Assembly (NCBI GenBank): GCA_030430575.1
Contig: JAUIKF010000033.1
Location: forward strand, 1-64,000
DNA: 64,000 nt
Reading direction: 5' to 3'
From: Bacteroidia bacterium
GTDB taxonomy: Bacteria; Bacteroidota; Bacteroidia; J057
The position numbers were made by a program, and so were the translations under genes. This document shows positions 49,933 through 58,970 of the stretch, piece by piece. The notes under the pieces were generated by a model, which saw nothing but the letters and a program-made list of their open reading frames with translations, did not search any database and had not been told where the DNA came from. Each line of letters opens with the position of its first letter. The stretch's first letter is position 1.

Positions 49933-51423
49933 TTAATTCGCATCCCACCAGATACGGGTAGTGAAGGCATCAGGACCTTGGGCTGAAAGCACGGCATTGT
50001 AATTGTCGGCATTTACCCCAGCTTCGCCTGTTGGGTAGATCAAGCGGCGAGGAATCTGGCTATTAGACTCATTGCCAGGATAGTCAGTAGGCGTAAGGGC
50101 AGGATATCCTGTCCGGCGGTAGTTGGCGTAAGCCTCGTACTCGTTCAGGAAGGTAGCAGCCCAGTATTGTTCACCAATCTGCTCCATAGCATTGGCGGCA
50201 TCATATGGATTGGCTGCCAAGTAGGCATCAATTGCCGCATCATCAACATCAAGAGAAGCATCATAGATAGCTCCCCAAGCTTTAATGGCTGCGCGAACAC
50301 CCTCTTTGTAGTGTGCAGGAGCATCGTTGGCACCCCAACCACGCTCAGCAGCTTCTGCTAGCAGAAGCTCTACTTCGCCGTAGGTTTGGAAAACCATAGG
50401 AGATGCTACATTTACGATCGCTGCATTGACAGCACTATAGTTATCAAGGGTATCTCCACCAGGAAGATTGGCAGCAGCCATCTGTGCATCGTTACCGTTT
50501 GGCAAGCCATTGTGGACACCGTGCTGGTTGACTGTACTGAGGATATCGAGGCGAGGATCGCCGTGGTCAGCCATCCAGTTGATGAAAGTAGCACTCATGC
50601 GCTGGTTAGCATCCGCCTGGAATACTTCACCGATACCGTTGCGGTTGATTCCTTGATCATCAATATGTTGAATATAAGCTGCGTCAGCAACGTCAGTCAT
50701 AACGCCACCGGCGATCGCTTTTTGTACCCATGCCTGCGCACCAGCAGCGTCTACTTTAGACAGACGCATACCGAGGCGGAGCATCATAGAGTAGCCAAAC
50801 TTCTTCCACTGGGCGATATCGCCCCCATAGATGAGGTCACCTCCGACAGCGTCACCACCTGCATTAAGCGCAGCACAAGCCGCTTCTAGCTCAGCGAGCA
50901 TGTCTGCATAGATAGCAGACTGGGCGTCATACTTAGGAGCAGTGATGCCACCTAAGTAGCCCTGGCCAGCCTCAGAATATGGAATGTCTCCATAGAGGTC
51001 AGTTATGCGGTGGAAAGCAACTACTTTCCATATTCTCGCTACGGCATTCATGTTCGCTTGAGCTGGGTCACCCGCCGTGCGTGTGGTTAAGTCAACCAGG
51101 TCTCTGATGTAATTGCGATAAGCGCGATCCCAGAGAGAAGAAGAGTAGCCTGCGTTGTACAGGTACTTATCACCTGACCAGTAAGTGGCCATGGCAGAGA
51201 GGTGCTGAATCATCGTAGAAGAGTAGATCAGCGCAGCGCGCCAGTTTTCGTAGCGCTCTCCAGAAGTCTGGAGTTGGACATAAGTCAATTGGAATGCTGG
51301 GTCAATGGTGGTAGCTGCATTGGGGTTGGTGTTGATTTCGCTGAAATCCTTGTCACAGGAAGTCAAAGAAATCAGGGTCAATGCTACCAACAGAACCAAG
51401 CCTTTATGAAATAATGTTTTCAT
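49933..51423 (-). CDS. SusD/RagB-family outer-membrane lipoprotein
   Basis: 496 residues. A signal peptide with lipobox (LTSC, about residue 23) leads to the SusD-like TPR-type alpha fold: NPNAATTIDPAFQLTYVQLQ, ATYWSGDKYLYNAGYSSSLW, DIPYSEAGQGYLGGITAPKY, and a C-terminal region with YANYRRTGYPALTPTDYPGN. It belongs to the SusD/RagB group (SusD-like 2). As the surface lid of the SusC transporter it captures a glycan or peptide ligand. It is 37 bp downstream of the SusC gene on the same strand. No sugar-degrading enzyme lies nearby, so the ligand is unknown. Confidence 0.93.
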   Translation of the reverse strand: MKTLFHKGLVLLVALTLISLTSCDKDFSEINTNPNAATTIDPAFQLTYVQLQTSGERYENWRAALIYSSTMIQHLSAMATYWSGDKYLYNAGYSSSLWDRAYRNYIRDLVDLTTRTAGDPAQANMNAVARIWKVVAFHRITDLYGDIPYSEAGQGYLGGITAPKYDAQSAIYADMLAELEAACAALNAGGDAVGGDLIYGGDIAQWKKFGYSMMLRLGMRLSKVDAAGAQAWVQKAIAGGVMTDVADAAYIQHIDDQGINRNGIGEVFQADANQRMSATFINWMADHGDPRLDILSTVNQHGVHNGLPNGNDAQMAAANLPGGDTLDNYSAVNAAIVNVASPMVFQTYGEVELLLAEAAERGWGANDAPAHYKEGVRAAIKAWGAIYDASLDVDDAAIDAYLAANPYDAANAMEQIGEQYWAATFLNEYEAYANYRRTGYPALTPTDYPGNESNSQIPRRLIYPTGEAGVNADNYNAVLSAQGPDAFTTRIWWDAN

Positions 51424-51460
51424 TGATTTTTTCTGTTAAGACTAAATGAAGTAAAAAGAA

Positions 51461-54400
51461 TTAAAACTTCAGGTTGACGTTGAAGCCAAGTGTGCGTGTT
51501 GCAGGTACACCAAACATTTCAAGACCTTGGCCATTACCGTTGGTATAGGTAGACTCAGGATCGATATTGGTGGTTGTCGTATACAGGGTCATCAGGTTAC
51601 GTCCAACAATAGAAACTGTCGCTTGGCTGATGAAGGTATTTTGCAATACACTACTTGGGATAGAATAACCAAATGTCAATTGACGTAGTTTAGAGAAATC
51701 TGCCTCTTCGACAAATTCTTCAGTGATACGGTTGTACATATAGCCATAGAAGTCATCTACTTCGTCTAGTGGTACGTTTACCCCATCAGCTACATTACCG
51801 TCAGCACGGCCTACGAGGGTGTTTTGGTGGAGTCCACGGAGGTAACCAAAGGCATTGGTAGAGTTGTAGATATACGCACCCATTTTCAGGTCAATCAAGA
51901 AACTCAACGTGAAGTTCTTGTAGCGGAAGTTATTATTAAGACCAATAGTCGTAGGGTGTACACCTGTTCCGAGGGCACCAAATTCGCCTTGTACGGGACG
52001 TCCATCCACATAAACAATATTACCAGCATCATCACGCTCATACATGTTACCAGAGACCTGGCTGTAAGGCATGCCAGAGAAGTGGTGAATGTAACCGTTA
52101 CGCGTACGGGCTTCTTCTACGCGGATATCAGATAATCCAGGAGCCAAGCTATCAACGGTGTTTTTGTTGTTCGCTAAGTTGAGGGAGAAGTTCCACGCAA
52201 AGTCACGCTTGCGAACGGCACCCACATTGATCAATAATTCAATCCCTGTATTGGTCATTTGTCCTACTTTTGTGAAGGAGCTTGCGTAACCAGAAGCTTC
52301 AGAGATAGAAGCACTCAAGAGGTCACCTTTGGTTTGCTTATTGTACCAGGTGAAGTCTACGCCAAGACGATTGTTGAAGAAGCGTAAGTCAGCACCTACT
52401 TCAATTTCAGTCACTTCAGGGGGAGAAGCATTTACAGGAGGGATGGTATTGGTACTGATACGACCAATAGAATTTCCATCATGTCCATTTCCAGTAAGGG
52501 CATAAGCAGGCTCAATCGCATAAGGGCCAATGGCACCTTCGTTTGCAGCCTGGCCATAAGAAGCTCTCAGCTTCGCAAAGGTCCAGAAATCAGGAAGATC
52601 CACCACATCAGAAAGGATGACACCCAAACCAGCAGAGGTATACAGTGCAGAGTTCTCAGACTCTAGGTCTGGATCAGAAAGGGTAAGGACTGTAAAGTAG
52701 TCATTACGTGCAGTAAAGGTTAAATAAACCCAATTATCATAAGAAACTTCAGCAGAACCAAAGAGAGAGTTGATACCACGCTGCCAGTAGTCATACCCTG
52801 CGCTTACATTTTCAGCAAGGTTGACACTATTGGCAAATGGTACACTCATTCTGCTACCATTTACACGAACTTCACTATACTCACGACGCATCTGGTTACC
52901 TCCGACAAAGGCATTTACCCCAATCTTATCAAAGGTTTTGTTAAAGCCAATAAACAAGTCAGCATTGCGCTCACGTAGGTTACGGCTAGACTCTTCTACA
53001 CTTCCTAGCGGAGAATAAGCTGTACCGTAAGGCGTGTTAGAAGTACGACGACGATTGTATGTATCAAGACCATAACGACCTTGGATGTACAAGTAGTCAG
53101 TGATGTCATAACGCAGAGATGCAGAACCCAAAATACGGTTCTTTACATCATCTACCTGGAACTGGTTGGCAGCCCAGTAAGGGTTGGTTACAAAGACATT
53201 ATCATTGAACTGAAGCTCAGTGCCAGCATCTCCTAGCCCATCGACCATGGCAAGTGCCTCGGTCACAGCACCAGGCTTATCAGGATCGCCTAGAAGGCTT
53301 TCAACATCGACGTTTGGAGGCAGAGAACCTACGGTATAGTTCGCATTACCTGGCGAGTCAGAAAGACGTGGACGGCCATTTACATCTTCATTGATGTAGC
53401 TTCCGCTCACACGTGCAGTGAATTTTCCAAATTTACCAGTTGTATTGGTCGTAAGGGTTCTACGATCGAGGGTATTACCAGGTAGTACGCCTTCATTGTC
53501 AAGGTTGGTAGCACCGACACGGAAATTGAATTGCTCATTTCCACCAGTGAAAGCCAAGCTATTGGTGAAGGTAGTAGCGTTTTGGTAAAAACGAGAAAGG
53601 TTGTCGTCAATGGCTGAGTAAGGACGTGCTACGCCGTCAAACTGCACGACATTAGAACCGTCGAGTTGCCCTCCCCAAGAATAAAGGCCAGCATCTTTGG
53701 CTTCTGTTTGGGAAGTTGGGGCCATTCCGTTACGGCCAGATCCGTACTGATTCTGCCAGTCATAGGTATCCATGACATTGGCAAAAACCAAGTTAGAGTT
53801 AAACTCAACGCCTACACCTTTACGGGTAGCACCTGTCTTAGTAGTGATGAGGATCACCCCATTGGCACCACGTGAACCATAGAGTGCAGAAGCTGCACTA
53901 CCTTTCAATACACTGACTTTGTCAATGTCATCCGGGTTGAGGCTGGAGATACCATCACCGCCGTCACTACCACCCCACATACCTGCAGAGCCTAAGTTAG
54001 AGTTGTCGATGGGAATACCATCTACTACAAAGAGGGGCTGGTTGTCACCAGAGAGGAAGCTGTTTCCGCGAATGATGATACGCGTAGAACCAGCAGCACC
54101 TGTAGCTGGGCTACTCACGTTCACACCTGCTACTTTGCCAGCGAGGGAGTTACCCACGTTGATTTCACGTGCTTCGGTGAAGTCGCCACCATCTACTTCT
54201 GTGACGGAATAGGCCAGAGCCTTCTTGTCACGAGAGATACCGAGGGCGGTGATCACCTGCTCTTCGACTTCAAGGCCGCCGATACTCATGGTGACATCGA
54301 TGTTGGAGCGACCGTTGATGGGTTCAACTACGTCTTCAAATCCAACAAAAGAAAAAACGAGGGTTGCATTAGGGTTCCCTGCGTCAATGGTGTAAGAACC

Positions 54401-54604
54401 ATTGTCGCCAGTGATGACCCCAATATTGGTTCCTTGTACTTGAACGGTAGCACCTGCGAGGGTCTCCCCATCTTCAGAGGTGACTTTACCGCTTACAGAT
54501 TGTGCATGTAGACTAGTACCTAACAACACCAGGAAGGTAAAAGCCAGCAGTTGTGCCTTAGGAATACACCAAGACATCAGTCCGCAAAGTTTACGGTGTT
54601 TCAT
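51461..54604 (-). CDS. SusC/RagA-family TonB-linked outer-membrane receptor
   Basis: 1047 residues. Signal peptide (ending LHAQS), then a carboxypeptidase-regulatory-like beta domain (VSGKVTSEDGETLAGATVQV), a TonB plug (GNSLAGKVAGVNVSSPATGA, LFVVDGIPIDNSN, VSVLKGSAASALYGSRGANG) and a 22-stranded barrel ending in LGFNVNLKF. It imports a ligand with energy from TonB-ExbBD and pairs with the SusD lipoprotein just downstream. A TTG-N16-TAAATTTG promoter (54666-54692 on the complement) lies about 60 bp upstream of the ATG. No regulator (anti-sigma or AraC-type) is next to it. Confidence 0.95.
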   Translation of the reverse strand: MKHRKLCGLMSWCIPKAQLLAFTFLVLLGTSLHAQSVSGKVTSEDGETLAGATVQVQGTNIGVITGDNGSYTIDAGNPNATLVFSFVGFEDVVEPINGRSNIDVTMSIGGLEVEEQVITALGISRDKKALAYSVTEVDGGDFTEAREINVGNSLAGKVAGVNVSSPATGAAGSTRIIIRGNSFLSGDNQPLFVVDGIPIDNSNLGSAGMWGGSDGGDGISSLNPDDIDKVSVLKGSAASALYGSRGANGVILITTKTGATRKGVGVEFNSNLVFANVMDTYDWQNQYGSGRNGMAPTSQTEAKDAGLYSWGGQLDGSNVVQFDGVARPYSAIDDNLSRFYQNATTFTNSLAFTGGNEQFNFRVGATNLDNEGVLPGNTLDRRTLTTNTTGKFGKFTARVSGSYINEDVNGRPRLSDSPGNANYTVGSLPPNVDVESLLGDPDKPGAVTEALAMVDGLGDAGTELQFNDNVFVTNPYWAANQFQVDDVKNRILGSASLRYDITDYLYIQGRYGLDTYNRRRTSNTPYGTAYSPLGSVEESSRNLRERNADLFIGFNKTFDKIGVNAFVGGNQMRREYSEVRVNGSRMSVPFANSVNLAENVSAGYDYWQRGINSLFGSAEVSYDNWVYLTFTARNDYFTVLTLSDPDLESENSALYTSAGLGVILSDVVDLPDFWTFAKLRASYGQAANEGAIGPYAIEPAYALTGNGHDGNSIGRISTNTIPPVNASPPEVTEIEVGADLRFFNNRLGVDFTWYNKQTKGDLLSASISEASGYASSFTKVGQMTNTGIELLINVGAVRKRDFAWNFSLNLANNKNTVDSLAPGLSDIRVEEARTRNGYIHHFSGMPYSQVSGNMYERDDAGNIVYVDGRPVQGEFGALGTGVHPTTIGLNNNFRYKNFTLSFLIDLKMGAYIYNSTNAFGYLRGLHQNTLVGRADGNVADGVNVPLDEVDDFYGYMYNRITEEFVEEADFSKLRQLTFGYSIPSSVLQNTFISQATVSIVGRNLMTLYTTTTNIDPESTYTNGNGQGLEMFGVPATRTLGFNVNLKF

Positions 54605-54665
54605 AATTGTTACAAATTAGGTTTGATTGGTTTAGACAGAAAATTCGTGGTATAAATTAGTAGTG

Positions 54666-54692
54666 CAAATTTATCCCTGAATTAAAAAACAA
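54666..54692 (-). promoter_or_regulatory. Promoter of the susCD operon
   Basis: On the minus strand TTG (54692-54690) and TAAATTTG (54673-54666) are 16 bp apart, close to the Bacteroidota consensus, and the SusC start codon is 62 bp downstream. Confidence 0.6.
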
Positions 54693-54814
54693 GTTGGTAG
54701 GACAATCCCGTGGCTAATGGTAAAAGTAAGCAAGTTTTTCTAAAAAAACGTACAAATCGACCAACTAAATCGATATAGCAGTAACATGAAGGTAAGGAAA
54801 AGTAGCGATAGAAC

Positions 54815-54861
54815 AAAAAGATGTCTCCAAAATCCTTGGTTATCAAGGGGTTGGAGACATC
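54815..54861 (-). terminator. Terminator downstream of nuoG
   Basis: GATGTCTCCAA (54820-54830) pairs with TTGGAGACATC (54851-54861), with an inner CCTTG/CAAGG stem. On the minus strand the stem is followed by TTTTTGTTC. The site is about 350 bp after the nuoG stop. The interval 54862-55207 is AT-rich with ATGATAAAATGA words and no convincing gene. A short plus-strand frame there (54786-55052) is not protein-like. Confidence 0.65.
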
Positions 54862-55207
54862 AATATCAGTTGATTTTTTTGAAAGAAAAAGGTAGCCCCC
54901 TTTTCTCCGTAATTACCCTTAAAAATAGGATGAAAGCCCCATTTACAGTCTCCCTGTCACTCAGGGGAGATTGCCTAGAATATCTTGTCGTTGCATGTGG
55001 CGATAAGTATGGCGAAAGGCGGATTCGCAGCAGGACCATACTTCATGAGTGAATGGTAGAAGGAAATGATAAGATGATAAAATGAATAGAGGAGAAAATG
55101 AAGAAGTTTCCTGATGGGCTTTGGCCACATTTTCTTATTTAGTCATATCCTCCTTTAATCATTTCTTTTTTGAAGGGGAACTAGCAATCGTTTTCCCCGT
55201 GTATCAG

Positions 55208-56929
55208 CTACCAGCTCGTCGCAAAGTCCAGTTGCGTCGCTTTGAAAGCTGCCTTCGGCGGCTTATAGGAGACGGTGATGTCACCGAGGAGATCGGGGAA
55301 AGCACTTTTGAGCGCTGTAAAAATTTCTTTATGCGTGGTATAACCCGCGCCCAGCCCAGCAGCACTGGCCACACGAGAGAGCAACTCCCAGGACGGCAAG
55401 GCATCAAAGACATTGTCAATGTCGCGCCAGTTGTCTTTGACCACTGCCCCTTTGTCGAGGCGGCTCTTGGGGAGACGCATCCACATCTCAGGCGTCATCT
55501 GCGCCACTTGCTTGGCGAGCTGACTGACCTGAGCCATATTTTTGTGATTGATGAAGGTACCTTCCCCTTCGATGGCCGTAGCAGCAGGGAGGAGGACATC
55601 TACTTGATCAAATCCATTTTGGTACTGGACTGCATGGGCGATCACTTGAACGCCGTCCATTGCGCCTTCCATGGAAGCCAAGGCACGATCATTCTCCAAT
55701 GTATACAACAGGGAAATACCCTCTCCTGAAAGCTTGTCTTTCAGCTCATCGATAGTCAATGCCTTGAATCCCAGCAACTCACAGGCTGCTGCGTTGGGCG
55801 TACGGTCATCTTGGATGAGCCATCCGTCACCAAAGCCTTCTTCTACATGTGGGAGGTAGTATACCTCCTTCACTCCACTTTCTGCAGCTACCTGCTGAAG
55901 CATATAATTGCTTTCGAGGGAGGCGTAGGCGGAGCCTACAAACAAGGTCTTCCCATTTGCCTCAGCCAATAATTTGCCTGCTTTTTCTATTCCTTTCGCA
56001 AAATCAACAGGGATATCTCCTTTAGTTTTTATCCCTGACACTCGATTTTCATTATAATAATCGATATTCAATCGGTGGGCATCTGGCATCCAGTAATCGT
56101 TGATCCCTTCCTTGTGTCTTGGGGTGATGCGCATGACTTTGTTGTCACGCAACCATACGCTGATGTTGGTACCCGTACTATCGTTCATGTCGATGGCTGG
56201 GGCATGCGCCATTTCCCATACACGCGCTTGGAAGCGATGCTGACGACTGGTCAAGGCACCTACCGGACACAGGTCGATGGTATTCATCGAGTAGGGATCG
56301 TCAAAGACTTCGCCAGGAGCGGTAGACGGCAGGTTCTTATCACCGCGATTGATGATCGTAAGTTGGTGAGATTTCGATACTTCGCGGGTGAAACGCGTAC
56401 AGCGGGTGCAGTTGATGCAGCGCTCGCCGTCGAGGACGACATTGGGTCCCAAGTCGATACGCTTGGCTTTATGGGTCTTTTCGACCTCGAAGCGTGAGCC
56501 TTCGGGGCCGTATTTATAGGTCCAGATTTGTAGCGGACACTCTCCTGCCTGATCGCAGATCGGGCAGTCAAGCGGGTGGTTGGCGAGCATATATTCCAGC
56601 ACGCCTTGCTGGGCTGTCTTGATCTGTGGAGAGCTACGGTGGGTTTTGACAAACATGCCAGGCCCCAGCGTGGTATTGCAGGAAGTGGCAGGCTTGCGGC
56701 CCCAGTTGATGACGGGTTTACCTTCTGGGTCGAATTGAAATTCGCCTGTTGCGCGGTCTCTGCCATGAAACCCCAGGTCAATGAGACACATCCGACAATT
56801 CGTAGGGGAACTCATCGCAGGGTGGTAGCAGAAATAAGGGATTTCAATCCCGTTTTCAAGGCAGAATTGCAGCAAGCCTGGGCGGCCTTCAAATTCGTAA
56901 TCTTTACCGTCTATATTTACCGTAGGCAT
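55208..56929 (-). CDS. nuoG: NADH-quinone oxidoreductase subunit G
   Basis: 573 residues. All iron-sulfur motifs of the NuoG N-terminus are present: a 2Fe-2S ferredoxin-like domain (FCYHPAMSSPTNCRMCLIDL, ATSCNTT), HPLDCPICDQAGECPLQ (His and three Cys of N5) and CINCTRCTRF with DLCPVGALTS. The molybdopterin-like C-terminal part is short and lacks a cofactor site, as in many Bacteroidota. It passes electrons within complex I at the membrane. No other nuo gene lies nearby, which is unusual because the subunits are normally contiguous. It ends at 55208 with a normal stop. The complete length is at the short end of the family. Confidence 0.92.
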   Translation of the reverse strand: MPTVNIDGKDYEFEGRPGLLQFCLENGIEIPYFCYHPAMSSPTNCRMCLIDLGFHGRDRATGEFQFDPEGKPVINWGRKPATSCNTTLGPGMFVKTHRSSPQIKTAQQGVLEYMLANHPLDCPICDQAGECPLQIWTYKYGPEGSRFEVEKTHKAKRIDLGPNVVLDGERCINCTRCTRFTREVSKSHQLTIINRGDKNLPSTAPGEVFDDPYSMNTIDLCPVGALTSRQHRFQARVWEMAHAPAIDMNDSTGTNISVWLRDNKVMRITPRHKEGINDYWMPDAHRLNIDYYNENRVSGIKTKGDIPVDFAKGIEKAGKLLAEANGKTLFVGSAYASLESNYMLQQVAAESGVKEVYYLPHVEEGFGDGWLIQDDRTPNAAACELLGFKALTIDELKDKLSGEGISLLYTLENDRALASMEGAMDGVQVIAHAVQYQNGFDQVDVLLPAATAIEGEGTFINHKNMAQVSQLAKQVAQMTPEMWMRLPKSRLDKGAVVKDNWRDIDNVFDALPSWELLSRVASAAGLGAGYTTHKEIFTALKSAFPDLLGDITVSYKPPKAAFKATQLDFATSW

Positions 56930-56956
56930 AGCAGGAGAATGAAAATTAAAACTTGC

Positions 56957-56973
56957 CCTGAGTCTATCGAAGG
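56957..56973 (+). repeat. CCTGAGTCTATCGAAGG element
   Basis: A diverged copy of the 17-bp core at 3273, 28 bp upstream of the nuoG start. Confidence 0.55.
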
Positions 56974-57085
56974 GTCAAAGTGAAAATCAAAATAGAGAAG
57001 AGGCTTGATTTTCGTGGGCAAAAGTAAGGATAAATCCTTACTTCTTCAATCATCAATCCTTGTTCATCAATCATCAATCCTCTTC

Positions 57086-57886
57086 TCACTCACTCAGCTC
57101 CCTCGCCCGCTCAAAAGCGGCCGTCAGGCCTGCTTCCAGCGCCGGCACAAATGCCTCTTGTTTAAACGCCTTTAACGCAGCCTCGGTAGTTCCTCCTTTT
57201 GACGATACCCGTTTCACCCAATCCTCACAGTCTAGCTCGTCCTGATTGAGTAAATCGATGGAGCCGTGAAAGGTCTGACGGACCAATAACTGGGCCTCAG
57301 CGTCCGAGAAGCCCATTTGACGGGCGGTCTCGATCATGCTGTTCATGAAAAAGAAGACATATGCCGGTCCACTTCCGGAAATGGCGGTGGCTGCGTCTAT
57401 CATCATTTCATTGTCGGTATACAGGGTCTTCCCAGTAGTGTTCAACAGATTGTGAACTGACAGGAGTTCGGAACGACTGACCTTTTTAGTAGTTGTAAAC
57501 ACCGTCATGCCTTGGCCTACCTGGGCAGGCAAATTGGGCATGGCACGGATGACCTTGGGCGTGCCCAGGGCTTGCTGAAGGCCTTCAATGGAGATCCCCG
57601 CCATGATCGAAAGCACAAGCTGCTCCTTTCGGGTAAACTGACTGAGGCGCTCTGCCAGGTCCGGAAAGTCCTGGGGCTTCACAGCCAGGACGATGAGGTC
57701 CATTTTGGAGATAAAGCTATCTGCACGCTCAAATAGCGGGTGTGCAGACAAGTGGTGCATCTCTGCCTCTCTTCGCTGTCCTCGATCTACAAAGTATAGG
57801 TCGCTCCTTCGAATGATATTGGCGTTGATGAAGCTATGGGCGTAGGTAAGGCCCATATTGCCTCCGCCGATGATGACGATTTTCAT
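57086..57886 (-). CDS. proC: Pyrroline-5-carboxylate reductase
   Basis: 266 residues. The NAD(P)-binding motif is IVIIGGGNMGLTYAHSF (about residues 3-19). The P5CR core follows: DLIVLAVKPQDFPDLAERL, VIRAMPNLPAQVGQGMTVF, DAATAISGSGPAYVFFFMNS and KRVSSKGGTTEAALKAFKQE. ProC makes proline from P5C in the cytosol. It is on the same strand as nuoG, 156 bp upstream, but probably not linked in function. AATCATCAATCCTTGTTCATC words fill the gap (about 57040-57085). Confidence 0.95.
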   Translation of the reverse strand: MKIVIIGGGNMGLTYAHSFINANIIRRSDLYFVDRGQRREAEMHHLSAHPLFERADSFISKMDLIVLAVKPQDFPDLAERLSQFTRKEQLVLSIMAGISIEGLQQALGTPKVIRAMPNLPAQVGQGMTVFTTTKKVSRSELLSVHNLLNTTGKTLYTDNEMMIDAATAISGSGPAYVFFFMNSMIETARQMGFSDAEAQLLVRQTFHGSIDLLNQDELDCEDWVKRVSSKGGTTEAALKAFKQEAFVPALEAGLTAAFERARELSE

Positions 57887-58030
57887 GGCCGCGAAATTAG
57901 GGAGGAAGGGGAGAAATGAAAATGAAAATTGAAATTAAAATGAAAAGCATGGGAAGACAGTTCTATTTACCTCTTTCTTCTTTGTATCTTGCCCACGAGC
58001 TGACAACTGAATTTCGTTAATGGCTCTATG

Positions 58031-58110
58031 CAAGTTCAAACACAAACTCAAGCGCAAACTCAATAGGCAAGTATGCTTGAACTTGAATTTGAACTTGAAT
58101 TTGAACTTTT
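58031..58110. repeat. CAAGTTCAAA-word inverted repeat before the NYN gene
   Basis: CAAGTTCAAACACAAACTCA (58031 on) and CTTGAACTTGAATTTGAACT (58075 on) are inverted copies of the CAAGTTCAA word. The gap holds no other feature before the NYN gene at 58124. Confidence 0.6.
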
Positions 58111-58123
58111 CTTATAATCACCC

Positions 58124-58897
58124 ATGAATACCAACTCCCCCATAGACCTCCGCTTCGCCGTCTTGATAGACGCTGACAATATCCCTTATGCCAATGTATC
58201 TGGCATGATGGAAGAAATCGCCAAATATGGCACACCAACCTTTAAGCGCATCTACGGCGACTGGACCAAGCCCAATCTGGGCGGCTGGAAGAACGTTTTG
58301 CTCGAAAATGCGATCACGCCCATCCAACAGTATGGCTACACCCGCGGCAAAAACGCCACGGACTCTGCCATGATCATCGATGCCATGGACATCTTGTATT
58401 CGGGCAAAGTCGACGGCTTCTGTCTGGTGTCCAGCGACAGCGACTTTACGCGTTTGGCTACGCGCTTGCGCGAGGCGGGTATGCGCGTGATCGGCATTGG
58501 GGAGAAAAAGACGCCTATGCCCTTTATCGTGGCGTGTGACAAATTTATTTACCTCGAAATCCTCGCGCCTCCTGCCACGGCTGAGCCAGAGGCCGAAACC
58601 GCTGCGACGCCTGCTAAGAAAGGCAAAAAGGCTGCCTCCAAACCACGCAAACCGCGTATTCCTGCTAAAGTGATTCGCTTGATTGCGACTTCCATCTCCG
58701 ATGCCTCAGGAGACGATGAATGGGCATTCCTAGGCGATGTCGGTAGCCTTTTGATCAAAAAGCAACCAGACTTCGATCCTCGAAACTACGGCTTCCAGAA
58801 GCTCACCCCCTTGATCAAATCCATCTCCAAATTCCAAATCGATCAACGCCCCACGGACAATCCCGCGATCAAGCATATTTATGTAAGGACGAAGTAG
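58124..58897 (+). CDS. NYN-domain ribonuclease-like protein with LOTUS (OST-HTH) tail
   Basis: 257 residues. The NYN (PIN-like) domain (about 1-150) has FAVLIDADNIPYANVSGM, DSAMIIDAMDILYSGKVDGF and LVSSDSDFTRLATRLREAG, with its conserved acidic residues for metal-dependent RNA cleavage. After an Ala/Lys-rich linker (about 155-180) a LOTUS/OST-HTH domain (about 185-255, WAFLGDVGSLLIKKQPDFDP) probably binds RNA or a partner. This pairing is the LabA/DUF88-type layout known from eukaryotic RNA granule proteins and many bacteria. A strong bidirectional terminator follows. Target RNA unknown. Confidence 0.9.
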   Translation: MNTNSPIDLRFAVLIDADNIPYANVSGMMEEIAKYGTPTFKRIYGDWTKPNLGGWKNVLLENAITPIQQYGYTRGKNATDSAMIIDAMDILYSGKVDGFCLVSSDSDFTRLATRLREAGMRVIGIGEKKTPMPFIVACDKFIYLEILAPPATAEPEAETAATPAKKGKKAASKPRKPRIPAKVIRLIATSISDASGDDEWAFLGDVGSLLIKKQPDFDPRNYGFQKLTPLIKSISKFQIDQRPTDNPAIKHIYVRTK

Positions 58898-58907
58898 GGG
58901 GAGAAAG

Positions 58908-58956
58908 AAGACCTCGGAGGATTAACCAGAACTGTGGCTAAATCCTCCGAGGTCTT
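58908..58956. terminator. Bidirectional terminator between the NYN gene and the GldM-like gene
   Basis: AAGACCTCGGAGGATT (58908-58923) and AATCCTCCGAGGTCTT (58941-58956) are perfect 16-bp arms with a 17-nt loop, followed by GAATTTTTT. It lies between convergent stops at 58897 and 58971. Confidence 0.8.
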
Positions 58957-58970
58957 GAATTTTTTCCCCT

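Noticed and set aside
54786-55052. Short plus-strand frame in the nuoG-susC gap
   Set aside because: Basic, low-complexity translation, overlaps a terminator hairpin, no known family.
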